From: Raphanus sativus
Lineage: Eukaryota > Streptophyta > Magnoliopsida > Brassicales > Brassicaceae
DNA length: 64,000 bases
Assembly: GCF_000801105.2 (NCBI RefSeq)
Contig: NC_079517.1
Coordinates: 310,001-374,000, forward strand
Direction of reading: 5' to 3'
Part shown: in pieces, positions 24,650-35,716 of the stretch
Numbering within the stretch: position 1 is the first letter of the stretch
Layout of the letters: every line of letters begins with the position of its first letter
Translations under genes and position numbers: made by a program
Notes under the pieces: generated by a model
What the model saw: the letters and a program-made list of their open reading frames with translations, nothing else
Databases searched by the model: none
What the model was told of the DNA's origin: nothing

Positions 24650-27269
24650 TTGTAAATCAAATCTTTTTTTTTTTTGTAAAAAGGCTTTCAAATTAAAATA
24701 ATAAAAACATACAATGTATGGTTGTGATAACCATAAAGTTTGAAAAAGTATGATGAGACATATCTCATATTCAACCAAGCATTAGCTTACATAGGAGAAG
24801 ACTTATGATTCATAAGCTTAATGAAACAAGAAAGAGATGAAACTACTAGGAGGATGGAGGGTAGTTCCCGCGGCCACGACGACCCCTTTTACCCCTTCCT
24901 CTTACCGTTTTCCATTCCATATCTTGAAACTTTTGGACTGGTTTTATTGGTCTTCCACCTCGTGACATGTTGAGATTTACCGTAGCATCACTCATATATC
25001 CTCTTTCATCATCTTGCTCATTACAAGCAATTTGAGTGACATGAGAACTGCCATGTGCAGAGGAGTATGGAGGGACCAATAAATTGTCCGGTGAAACCGA
25101 GTTGGCCTCAAGGATAATAACAGGGGATGGAATTTCTTCTATAATAGTAGCTTTAGTTGGAGCAGATTGAGTGTCCGCTAATGGTGATGAAGTCAAAAGA
25201 GAGTTGGAGCCAGTGGCTAAATGTACCTTAGAGTATATGAGGCTGTTTACTGGAGTAGAGAAATCCTTCAGCTCATCACTGAGCTCAATACCACTTCCTT
25301 TAGTAGGTTCCAAAGTCTGTTCAGTAAGTTCATCTCGTGTTTCCTCAGCTGAGACCAAACTTGACTCTGAATTTTCAGCTGGTAACTCCAAGTGATCTGA
25401 TGCAATAGTAGACTGCCCTAGCACTTTTTCCAGTTCAACCTGAGGCTCTTCAGCTGACACATTTTCATGTGTGGGGGTTGTTTCAACATTCAATTGGACA
25501 GCCGGTAGGAGACATCTTTTCTCTTTATGTCCCAAATGTCCACACCTACCACAAACACTTGGAATCCATGTATACTCAACATCCACCAAGAAAATATTAC
25601 CTTGTTTATCATCTAATGCAATTTGCTTTGGAAAAGGTTTATCAAGTTCTACTTCAACCAACAACTTATCTTCTCCCAAACAGATCGGATCAAGTCGAGG
25701 TTTGTGTGTTTGCATAGGCTCACCAAGTCCGGATGCGACGTGGCTGAGACCCAATCTTGAGTAGCAACTATCTGGAACATTTTTAAGATTTACCCACACT
25801 GGGATTGTTGATACCTCAGGGACTTTGAATGAGTTAACTGATTTCCAAGGCGAGACAAATAACAAACAGTCATCAACATGCCAAACACCTCTTTGAATTA
25901 CCCATTGACGAGTTGAATCATGAGGAATATGAAACATGTAAGAAGAGTCACTCAGCTTACGGCAACCTATTCTACAGGTTCTACCCCACAATCTATTCAC
26001 CACAGCATGGATTAAACCTCCAGGAGGAAGAGAGCAGCGATGAAAGTGGCCAATGATATATTCCTTTTTATTCTCTGGTCCTAATCGAAGCACCTGAGAA
26101 GGAATGGTTACCTGCGGCGTTCCATCATGTCGAAAAGTTGGCTTGGCTGCTCGATAGAGGTTTCTGGTAGCAGGGTCCATTCTAGCTGCCCATGGAAACC
26201 TTAATGTTCCATCTTCTTTGAGTTCAGGGACTGGAATTTTTTGAACCGGCATACGAGGAAATTCTCTGGCAGCATTTGGATGGTCTTTTTTCAGCTTTGA
26301 CCCAAATCCATCAGCCAATGTTGGCCAGAAAGAGTCAAGGAGATTGTTAAGATATTGCGGATCGAAACCACTTGGCGTTGCAGGCGTTGGAGGAGTCGCA
26401 GGTGGTATAAAAGCAAGTGGTTTGGCCCAGGCTCCAATTGAAGGAACAAATTTAGGTATTGAAGAATCAACTGATATCTCTGGGGAAGAATCAACTGATA
26501 TCTCTGGGGAAGTAGTAGTTATTGGAGGGAGGCCAGTAGATGGAGGCGAACCTCCGACCACCTCTAGCTCTAGTTCAACAGCAGAGTCGCTTACCCCCAT
26601 TCTATTTTCAGTTTGGGTTTCACTTGAGTCCTTGAGAGTCAACTCCAAGTCGTTGACATCTATTTGATGCCTCAAATCTTCAATACCATCGCTCACTACC
26701 GTAGGTTTAGACGACATCTCTGGACCAGATATTTTTTCTTCAATCGAGACTGTGGCTGTTGATGTTACCGGCGGTGGAGACTCCATTGACCAGCGAAACT
26801 TCGATGGCCAACGAGGATCTGGAGTGGCTGTGGGCTTAGTAGAAGCCGTCTTGATTTGAGACTCGTCTATTGTTTGGGTTGGAGCCGAAAGTGAAGCTAC
26901 ATGTGTTCCTTGAATCAAAACCTCCTCCACCGTAATCTCGACAGGGATAATCGTTGAATTCACCACATCTACACTAGTATTCGTCGGAGACAAGGGCAGC
27001 GAGGAAGAACGAGGGAGAACATTTACCGGAAGTGCTGCGTTCTCATCATCTAGTTCAATTGGGGGTTTCATGTCAAGAGCACGAGAGAGTGAGGAAGTTA
27101 GTATGCTAGAGACGTTGAGAAGAGACGAGGCCAGATCTGGTACTCGTGGTGAGCGACGCGCCGGAGCGGTGTCGAGAATAACCAGAAGAAACGAAGGTGT
27201 ATGTTTACGGCGTCGAGAAACGGAGGTGACTGTTTTCTTTTTCGACTATTTTTTTTTGTAAATCAAATC
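24650..27269 (-). mobile_element. ORF1-only LINE-type retroposon with target-site duplications
   Basis: A minus-strand retroposon is bounded by direct repeats: TTGTAAATCAAATC at 24650-24663 and again at 27256-27269, with flanking T runs that may lengthen the match. Next to the left copy is a run of 12 T (24664-24675), which is the 3' poly(A) of a minus-strand insert. The body (about 24664-27255) is about 2.6 kb, holding a short 5' leader, one 741-codon ORF and about 180 bp of 3' UTR. There is no endonuclease or reverse transcriptase ORF. This is the footprint of target-primed reverse transcription of an RNA that carried only ORF1. Confidence 0.85.
24846..27071 (-). CDS. LINE ORF1-type protein, DUF4283 plus CCHC zinc knuckle
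   Basis: An uninterrupted 741-aa frame. The first ~270 residues are Pro/Thr/Ser-rich and low complexity, with an 8-residue tandem repeat (PEISVDSS twice). The middle (about 290-420, containing KKEYIIGHFHRCSLP, VNRLWGR, MFHIPHDSTRQWVIQRGVWHVDD) matches the DUF4283 domain of plant LINE ORF1 proteins. A zinc knuckle CGRCGHLGHKEKRC (CX2CX4HX4C) lies near residue 510. The C-terminus is basic and Arg/Gly-rich (GRGKRGRRGRG), as expected for RNA binding. It probably coats element RNA. The intact frame suggests recent insertion or selection; a domesticated host gene cannot be excluded, but the flanking duplications favour retroposition. Confidence 0.85.
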   Translation of the reverse strand: MKPPIELDDENAALPVNVLPRSSSLPLSPTNTSVDVVNSTIIPVEITVEEVLIQGTHVASLSAPTQTIDESQIKTASTKPTATPDPRWPSKFRWSMESPPPVTSTATVSIEEKISGPEMSSKPTVVSDGIEDLRHQIDVNDLELTLKDSSETQTENRMGVSDSAVELELEVVGGSPPSTGLPPITTTSPEISVDSSPEISVDSSIPKFVPSIGAWAKPLAFIPPATPPTPATPSGFDPQYLNNLLDSFWPTLADGFGSKLKKDHPNAAREFPRMPVQKIPVPELKEDGTLRFPWAARMDPATRNLYRAAKPTFRHDGTPQVTIPSQVLRLGPENKKEYIIGHFHRCSLPPGGLIHAVVNRLWGRTCRIGCRKLSDSSYMFHIPHDSTRQWVIQRGVWHVDDCLLFVSPWKSVNSFKVPEVSTIPVWVNLKNVPDSCYSRLGLSHVASGLGEPMQTHKPRLDPICLGEDKLLVEVELDKPFPKQIALDDKQGNIFLVDVEYTWIPSVCGRCGHLGHKEKRCLLPAVQLNVETTPTHENVSAEEPQVELEKVLGQSTIASDHLELPAENSESSLVSAEETRDELTEQTLEPTKGSGIELSDELKDFSTPVNSLIYSKVHLATGSNSLLTSSPLADTQSAPTKATIIEEIPSPVIILEANSVSPDNLLVPPYSSAHGSSHVTQIACNEQDDERGYMSDATVNLNMSRGGRPIKPVQKFQDMEWKTVRGRGKRGRRGRGNYPPSS

Positions 27270-27506
27270 TTTTTCTCTTCATTTGATATATCATAGAGAA
27301 CATTATCAAAAACCGAAACTATTCTTTCTATGTCATATTCTAAGTTTCTAACTATTCACAATTTAATGTCAATAACAACACAACATATGACTGAGTCCGA
27401 AACTCATTTACTGTAGACGATTGAATACGTACGTTGTTGAAATAATTAGTCCCTAGAATATTAGGATCTAGAAGATCCCAATGCCTGCGTGTGTATATAA
27501 CTACAA

Positions 27507-28502
27507 TCAATACTATTAATTCTTCAACATGTTCAATTGATATTAATTGGGTCCAATATATTTTATAATTGTATTTAAATGATTTATCTAAATATCATAT
27601 AACCACCTTAGATAACTACCTTCTTTTTAGAAATTAAAATCTACGTTGTAACTGTTCCTACCAAAAACAATTACTTTTTTCTTTCAAATAAAGTTTTGAA
27701 TTTATCAGACAGGTCTGTGATTTGGAAAATAAACGAAGTACCATTTCCATGATACAATTTTTAGAAAATAAACGACGTGATGTACATAGGATATTATATT
27801 TCTTATGAAACTTTAAAAGTTAACTAATATTAATATTAATTAATGGTGGAAGCGGGTTACTATTAAAATTTCATTTTATGATTGACGGAGTTTAACCGGT
27901 TTAAGTGAATTTTTAATAGAAATAAATATTCATATAAACTCATTTAGTTTAACGGGTTTTAAATAGGTTATTCGAATAAAAAATATTTATTAAATGTGAT
28001 TCTACTTAAAGTTAGTGAAGACCATTTTAACCCAACTATATATATATATAACAGAATATGTTAAACAATATTTCTTTAAACATTTTTCAAAAAAAATATT
28101 CGGTTTTAGTTGCGGGTTGAGTTTGATATTAATTTTCGAATATAATAATTTAAGAACTGTTCGAGTATATAGATCATGTCTAATAGAGTATGAGATTTTT
28201 ATTTTTGGGGCGATTGGGATACAAATATTATTGACTAAATTATGTTAGGTAACTACTAAGTAAATATAATATGTTACAAACTTTAGGAATAAAGTTTTAA
28301 AATGGTTTCTGAAATGCATATGGTACAAGTGTATAATTATGCAACTTGACATATTGAATATAGTCACCAAAAATATATTAAATTAAATTAATATTAAACA
28401 CTAATATAATTATAAAACACACAAAAATTAAATTAAATCATTTTAAAAAAAAAACATAAAACAAAACATATACCCGCCCTTTAAGGGCGGGTCAAAATCT
28501 AG
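27507..28502 (+). mobile_element. Non-autonomous Helitron-type element (3' end clear, 5' end tentative)
   Basis: The right end has the Helitron signature: a 9-bp GC-rich hairpin (CCCGCCCTT, loop T, AAGGGCGGG) at 28473-28491, a 7-nt spacer, then CTAG at 28499-28502 followed by T. A possible left end, A then TCAATACTATTAA, starts at 27507 and resembles the TC...TATTAA start of Brassicaceae Helitrons. There is no terminal repeat or target duplication, as expected. The interior is AT-rich with no Rep/helicase ORF. Confidence 0.55.
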
Positions 28503-29705
28503 TACTTTATTTTAAAATTTTCCATGCTTTTCAAGTTCCTTTTAGAAAATATTTCCCCCATATTTCATGTATGTATATTATATTCTTTAAGAACCTTGTT
28601 TTAAAATTCAAACTATTCAAAACCTAAAAAAGCCTGCAAGTCCCAACTTTCGAAGGGTTTGTATGATTTCTTTTGATCTAAAAATATGGAAAGACGCGTT
28701 TGGGAAGCTTTGTCAAATGGTTAGATAAAAACCTCATTTGACATATGATCTATCAACTTATCCATCATACTCACAGATTTGAAAATCAAACGTCATTTTT
28801 TCCTCAGACTTCCAACAAGTATATCTTCTTTTACTTTCACAACGACTTTTGCCTTTTTCCTTGTTTAGGTAAATATACAAAATGTTACTTTTTCAATCTG
28901 AAGATGTATTTCATCATACTCGGTCGTAAAAATAGTACATGATCAGCTTCACATTGTCTTCACAGTCAGGGTATGTTTCGGAAATATATTATGCTAAATG
29001 TTTTTTTTTTGTGATTATCATAAGTCAAAAGGTTATCTCTTTTATTTTTGCTGTTGTCAAAATTATTTATCAGAATCAATCATATTATCAAGAGAGCAAT
29101 GTTGCCCATATATGTTATAATGTATGATCTGCATTTTACATATCTGTTTTAGATTTATTTGTTCTAACAATAAGAAAATATGCTCTCATCTAGCAAAACT
29201 TTAATTTTCTAGTATGATCAAATCATTATTTATTAAGAGAGCAATGTTACAAAAATAGATGAACTGCTGGTCATTTTTCTAAGTTTGGTAAAACTACTAA
29301 AACATTAGGACGGTATCAAAAGAAAAAGGCACACGTTTGCTCCTAACGTTCGGCTGTATCTATTTCTGACAAACAGTGTAAAGCTCTCTGCTCCCAAGAC
29401 TTTGGAACTTCTCTTCCACATTGATGACTCACCTAATATTCTCTCACACATAAACCATCCACTTTGCATTTCCTTATTAGGTGGACCATTACATTTGTCA
29501 TGTCATAAATAGTTCACATACGTAGAAAAGGGCGGGGAAGACGTAAAAAGCTATTCAAGAATATACAATTTCAACCCTAAACAATTTTGAAAACGATCAA
29601 AATTAAGACCCCCAACAAAACTCAATCAGATACCGGATTTGAGGATCCTGACGATGAATGTGAAACCTCCTCGATGAGTTTCTAGGACGACTATTTGAGC
29701 CGTCC
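28503..29705. other. AT-rich intergenic region
   Basis: No gene recognised. A roughly 30-bp imperfect direct repeat containing AAGAGAGCAATGTT lies near 29090-29106 and 29236-29252. The right end is probably the 3' flank of ALG10. Confidence 0.45.
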
Positions 29706-31266
29706 CTACCAGATAAACCTCTGAACACCATCCTCATGACTCCACTCGAATGGTCTAAACAAGAACATAGCCATTGTATACACATTGATACAGATAAAAA
29801 CCGTTGCAGTGAGAAGCCAAGTAGTGGTGCAGCTGACACAGGAGTGAAGCATGAAGATATAAAACGGAATGGTGTAATATCTAAACTCGATTAATGGCGT
29901 AGGAACAAGAACTGCACATGTCGCTAAGAAATAGACCAACACCCATATCTTCCTTCGAGCTTTTGCTGTCGGAATTGAGAATGAACCAACTCAGATTCAC
30001 AATGCAAAAAAGGGGGAAAAAAACCATTTGTCTCACATAAAATAGTTTGAACATACCTAATAAAGTTAGGATTGAGAACCAGGAATAGACGTAAACAGGG
30101 ACTAACATGTACTTCATCAACCAATGAGCGTTGATAATTTTCCTCCATAGATAGAAAGGATAGTGGCGGTTATCAGCCAGAAGGTAAGGATGAGCCAAGC
30201 TGCAAATAGTTTTCATCAGAAAGAGAAAAAAAAAGGACAGAGAATGAGAGATTGTTAGTAGAAGAGCTTAAGGTGTTCTCAGAGTATGAAGAAACTGAAC
30301 CTGAAAAAGTGTACAGAGGCAAAACAAGCTATTAGAGCCACAAGAGTTAGTAGAAGGCTTAAAGGCCAGTTTCGTCGGAGCTCTTGGAGTAGATTTCTCA
30401 GTTGATCTACTGAGAAGTGAAAGGGAGCAGTGAAAAGCGCAGAGACGAGGCTAAAATACATTATCTGCGCAAAATGTGGTGAAACCAAATGAGCCTCCTT
30501 TGCACCTGTGATTTTGAATTTAATAGATTAGTAGAAAAGAAGACACAATATTGATGCTATCCAAGAGTGACAAGAAATAAAAAAAAACAACAAAAATTGA
30601 TTCAGAGTGAGTTACCAAAGCACTGAGAGTATATCGTTTCCTCAAACAAGCGAGGTACATGGCAAGAAAAGCGGTGAGAGACGAAACATCTGTATAGTAG
30701 AGGAAAGTGAAGAACCAGTGAAGAGGGTAAAAATACATGACCAAAGCCATCAAAGTTGCTTTTCTATCACTGAGACTCGGACCCAAGAACCTGATAATCT
30801 CATATGATAGAACACCGCACAAGACTGCAAAAACAGCATTGATAGACCGCAGGAAAGACGTAGAGCAAGCTTCTGAGAAGGACAGAGAAGAAGTTCTCAT
30901 CAACAACATCCCTGGAAACAGAGAAGCAACATGTGCAAGTGCAAGTGATAGATAGTACCTGCAACAACAACAACACAAAAAAAAATAACAACATTTTCAG
31001 CTAGCTACTAGTTACAAAAGATTCAAACTTTCAATCAATTAAATTAAACAAAAAGTTAAATTAAGGAGAGAGAGAGAGAGGGGTTACAATCCAGGAGGGG
31101 TAGTGATCATAGGATCCCAGCTCCTGAAATTGCCATTGCAGTATTGCTGAGCCTGAGGCACATGGAATATCTCGTCCATGTAAGGATTGGGAACAATGTG
31201 GTTGACGATGATCGACATGGGAATCACCCACAAGCTCGTGATTGCTGCAACCGCCAGTTTCCCCAT
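29706..31266 (-). pseudogene. ALG10: ALG10/DIE2 alpha-1,2-glucosyltransferase lacking an internal exon
   Basis: Five recognisable exons on the minus strand: 31088-31266, 30616-30958, about 30301-30505, 30057-30199 and 29706-29965. They match Arabidopsis ALG10 (At5g02410, about 509 aa), the ER enzyme adding the last glucose to the dolichol-linked oligosaccharide. Visible motifs include [20 protein letters not shown] at the N-terminus, HPYLLADNRHYPFYLWRKII, LVPTPLIEFRYY and the final EDGVQRFIW. Several hydrophobic membrane segments are present. The expected exon between residues YTLSAL and the AKEAH block, which carries the conserved RQTN motif, is absent: only about 110 bp separates those exons. 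Joining them with the expected acceptor gives 1130 nt and breaks the frame; a cryptic acceptor 8 nt downstream would keep it (1122 nt, 373 aa). Probably non-functional, or a shortened variant. Confidence 0.75.
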
Positions 31267-33289
31267 TTGAGTGAGAGCTGAATAATTGGACCACAGAGAA
31301 AGAGTCAAAATCCGAAATACAACATTACTAGATTTCTATTGGGCCTTACTAGTTTTATTATTAAAACCCAAATCAGTTATAAAGAAAAGCCCTTATCAGT
31401 TGTAATAAACTAGTAATAATCATATATATGTTGATAATTTGTCTGTATTACTGTCACCATTCCATTTTAGGTTTCCTTTTCAAAAGCTCCATAAATTTTA
31501 ATTTTTATATGAATTATTATCATTCATTTTTGTTTTGAGAAGGATTCATTTGAAAAAAAAAAATTTCTAGCCAAGTTTCAACAAATAAAATTTCCTAAAA
31601 ATATATTCATTTAGTATCGAACTGTTATCTGTTTTTGGTTTACAAATTTAACAGTATCGAGTTTAAAAACTCCATGCATCTAGCAAATCCATATGATACA
31701 ACTAAAATGTTATTATTGGCAAAACTATAAATATATGATTTATGTATCTTAAGATGTGAATTTCCAATTCATGTAAACAATGTAAGTTCCATTGTACTAT
31801 ATCCAGCAGTATTAAGTTTTTTTTCTTAACACCACAGCAGTATTAAGTCTAACACTAAAAGTGGAAGGGCATGATTGATAATTATTAGAGGACAAGGCTA
31901 AGCATGTCTTACACATATAGACGACAAAGCTGTCCTTAGGAATACACACTGCAAAGCGATTTTTATCAAAAGATGAAGGAATCAATATTGAATCTTTTAA
32001 GATTAAAGCATCTAATCAGAGTCTCTGGACCCAGATCCCAATCGTTATCTAAATTTAGTACATAGTACTATTTGTTTTGACTTTATTTTATATTAGTACT
32101 TCCGAGGAGATCACTCTACAAATAAGCTGTTTTTTTAACAATAACTAAAATGACATAAAGTTAGCAATAAAAACATAATCATTGGTTCAAAAAGATTATA
32201 TTAGGGTTCATATGGTATTCAAGTTTCAAGAGATTTGCAAATTTTTGACGTCAAACACACAGTTTTGTTGTATGCCTCAAAAGGTAAAACTACCCATTCG
32301 TCTATTAAAAGAACTAGGGAAATGAAAGAAAAAAAAACTAGGGAAAATAAAACTAGTTGTAATTTGTTATCGATAGAGTGGTTAAAACCAAGAAAAAGAA
32401 ATGGTCCAAAAGTTTCCATGTCGATTTGATTCAAATATGTCTAAGCAGCATCGTTGATATCATAAAATATCTCATTTTATATCTTTCCATGTGTAAAAGT
32501 ACATCACTTTTGCTATATAAAAAGAGAGAAACAACCTTTTGTTATGATACTTGAAGAATCTTTGTTAAAACTGAAGTTAGTCATAAATTTATTTCAAATT
32601 AATATCACATTTATAGGAACTAATATTATACTAGAACTTGTTAATGATATCAAACTTTTAGAAATTCTTAAAATTAATATAATGCATATATTTTTGTAAA
32701 AAAGATATGTTAGGGAAAAATGTTTTTTTTACTTGTTAGTGAACTGCTCTGTAATAGTTTGTGAATTTTGATTGTACGAAATTGTGATTATTTGTTAGAT
32801 TATTGAAATTGGTCAATGGGAAAACACATTATGAGATCATGTATGTACTCAAATTGAAAACTTTTCTGTTAAGTTTTTGACCTCTTAATAGTTAATACTT
32901 TAAATCTTATTAAGATAGGAAAAAATACATAACAAAATGTGAAAGATGGAGGACATGATGATCAACCATGTGCGTAGGCATCACCACCACATGCATAGCT
33001 ATCGACCAATCTTTCATTATCCTTCGTTAATTCATTTAATCCTATCACTTAATCCATACATAATTCCGTAATATAAATACTGTAGCCTACGTCTTTATAC
33101 ATAATTTATTAATCTGGAAGGACCTCCTGGTAGACATCGTTTAATTAGAAAAGCATGGTAAGTTTACCAAATTTATATTTAGTGGTTCGCATTTTACGGC
33201 TGAGGAATCCAAGTTATAAGTTTGCACTAGTATCAAGAATATATTTAATTCCTTTAGTTTAGAAAGTACATATATTTTACTGCACATAA
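31267..33289. other. AT-rich intergenic region upstream of ALG10
   Basis: About 2 kb between the ALG10 start and the SINE. It contains the ALG10 promoter side (minus). Beyond that only AT-rich DNA is seen, with no coherent reading frame, terminal repeats or RNA gene. Confidence 0.5.
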
Positions 33290-33506
33290 TCAGAATTGAC
33301 TTTCTTTTCTTTTTTTTTATTAACCAGGGGATGATCCAAAGACTTTCTAGGTCCAAGACTAATCCTCCTGAGATCGACGGCAACTTATGTATTCTTGCGA
33401 TTTAACGCTAGCCTCGGTGGCCAAGTGAAATCGAACCCAAGACGGGAATTCCAGCGGGAGCTCCTTTACCATTAGGCCAAGACAACTTGGTTCAGAATTG
33501 ACTTTC
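33290..33506 (-). mobile_element. tRNA-derived SINE with 15-bp target-site duplication
   Basis: A minus-strand SINE body (about 33305-33491) is flanked by perfect 15-bp direct repeats TCAGAATTGACTTTC at 33290-33304 and 33492-33506. Read on the minus strand, the head has a Pol III A box (TGGCCTAATGG, 33469-33479) and a B box (GGTTCGATTTC, 33427-33437) about 30 nt apart, then a tRNA-unrelated body, and ends in an A-rich tail (33305-33320). Length is about 187 bp. Similar to the short Brassica SINE families by structure; the family was not identified. Confidence 0.88.
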
Positions 33507-34858
33507 ATTCTATTTTTTATCTAAAATATATAATTAAAATATAAATTTAAACTATTTAACTAATTACAAAATATACTATAAATATCATTGGCCGCACAAC
33601 TTTTGATAAATATAAAAATTACATTAAAATATAAAAATATAATTTATTTTGAAACATCAAAAACCTTTTTAAACATTATCTATCTTAAAACGGATAAAGC
33701 ACTAAAAAATCATTTGTACCATTAATTCGTTTTCATATTCCAAATCTCAAACATAATACTATCTTCTAAAGTCATTGAGAGTTTAAACATCTTTTATGTT
33801 CTGTGGGTAAGCAACATATTTCGAAAAAAAAATGAAAGGTTAACTTTCTCGTGTTTGATCACGGTAAATAATGTCAGCAAATTAATTAGTTAGTCAATTA
33901 TTAGTTGGTGCTTTGTTGCTTGCGTGCACGATAAAGTAAGCATTGATGAGAAACCATTTCTATTTTTTCTTTTCACTATTTTTTTCGTTCTTTTTCGCAA
34001 TATGGGCCAAAAATGATAAGACATCATCTGATGAACACATGAGAAACTAAAACATAGAAGTTCAAAATGTATCGCGAGGTCCCATGCAAGGCAAAGGCAG
34101 TGCGTCTGATTTTCATCAAAGTTTGTGGAGAGATTTCTTACGTTTTAGTTTTCTTCCCGATCGATATACTCATTTCCGTAACAGTACAGTAAAAGTAATT
34201 TAGCTTAAAACAAAGGCAGTATTGATGTAGGAATGGTAAGACTAAGTACAACTATATGAAACTTTATCTAATACATTCATGCTTATTAGTGCTTTGATAA
34301 ACTTCAGTATGACAGTATATGAAAGTTTAAATCGTAAGTAGAAATAGGTTTCCCACACGTAAATAAAATAATAGCAAAACTATGCAATTCACTTTTTCCA
34401 ATAATTACAAGTAAACCATTTAAGGAGAGGACAATCAGAGGTCTGTTGATAATTGCATTGAAATAAAGATATATAAACATAACTTTGCTAAGAGAATAGT
34501 TATTTTTCTATTACTCTAGTTAAAAATCACACATTAACCTAAATATGGTTATTTGCTATATGGATATATATATCTTAAATAATGTTGATACACAGGTTCT
34601 AAGATTTAAATTGTGCTAGTTAAATGGTCAATTCTATATATGTGTGTATGTATGTACATAATAATGAGCATATAATATATAAAAAGAAAAATCAAATAAA
34701 CTAAGATTTTTTATTGTATCCCGCCAATTAGGAGACAGATCATTAGTTGGTTGAAATGTTGGCTTTCAAGTTTCGGATCCAACGCACGTTATCTCCCCTT
34801 CTCTTTCCTTAGCTTTGCTTTTTCTTTCTTCTCTCTCTCTCTCTCTCAAGTTTGTCTA
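33507..34858. other. AT-rich intergenic region upstream of SMR3
   Basis: AT-rich sequence ending in the SMR3 promoter and CT-rich leader (CT run at about 34829-34848). No other feature recognised. Confidence 0.5.
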
Positions 34859-35185
34859 ATGGCAGATATTTGCTGCGTCAAGGAGATCCAAGACGAAGAC
34901 GTAGACAAGATCCGGTTACCGACTCGGCCTGATCAACTGGTCCTCCCCGATCACGAAGATCCAACGGTCAACAACGAAGATGGGTGCAAGACTCCAACAT
35001 CTCCTGCTCACAAGATTCCTGCAGCAAAGTATACGTTATGCCCACAAGCTCCTAGAAAACCCGGACCCAAAAGAAAATTGACACCGGTTAATGTTGTTAA
35101 CCGTGTATCGATTGATCTGACCCGGGAGATTGAGATGTTCTTTGAGGATTTGGACCGCAGGATCAAGAAGTCACGGAAACAATAA
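34859..35185 (+). CDS. SMR3: SIAMESE-related cyclin-dependent kinase inhibitor
   Basis: A single-exon gene of 108 codons plus stop. The frame extends upstream to 34751, but the start is placed at the ATG in GTCTAATGGCAGAT because the protein then begins MADICCVKEIQDEDVDKIRL, like other SMR proteins, and the upstream part is CT-rich leader. It has the SMR core CKTPTSPAHKIPAAK, then CPQAPRKPGPKRK, and the C-terminal acidic-basic block DLTREIEMFFEDLDRRIKK. SMR proteins bind CDK-cyclin complexes in the nucleus and promote the switch from mitosis to endoreduplication. By position it matches At5g02420. No introns, as is usual. Confidence 0.9.
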   Translation: MADICCVKEIQDEDVDKIRLPTRPDQLVLPDHEDPTVNNEDGCKTPTSPAHKIPAAKYTLCPQAPRKPGPKRKLTPVNVVNRVSIDLTREIEMFFEDLDRRIKKSRKQ

Positions 35186-35716
35186 GAAGAAGACTAAGAA
35201 GAGTATATTGATCATTTCTAATTTATGACTGTGTGGTGGTAATTGATCTTGTTAATTTTCCCTTCATTTGTTCTTCTCATTTTCTGTATAATACAAGTGG
35301 CATGTTGATAACAATAAAAATGTATCTCATTATGAATCCTTTAATTCTGATTTATACAACTTTTTAAACTCAAAATCTTTCATATCTTGTTTCAGCAGTA
35401 ATTTATGTTTTCATTTACCAAAATCCAGTGTTATATATCTGAAATTTTTTACATCGTTAGCATTAAGATTATATAGAAAATACTACAATTAGACCTTAAA
35501 TCAATGTGAGACGAAAAAACTAAGATTGGCAGTGGAAGCAAACATCCTTCATAATGGATCATGCTTCCTTTTGGGTACACCTTGCTATGATCGATGAATT
35601 GATCAATATACTAATATCTGTGTGTGATGATGAGATGTGTACCGAGTTTAATGCACATTAACCAAGAAGATTATCGTTTAACTCCACTGATTTTTTTTTA
35701 AGTAGTTAGTACTCCT

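Noticed and set aside
24846..27071. DUF4283 protein as an ordinary host gene
   Set aside because: Target duplications and poly(A) at the edges show it arrived as a retroposon, although later domestication is not excluded.
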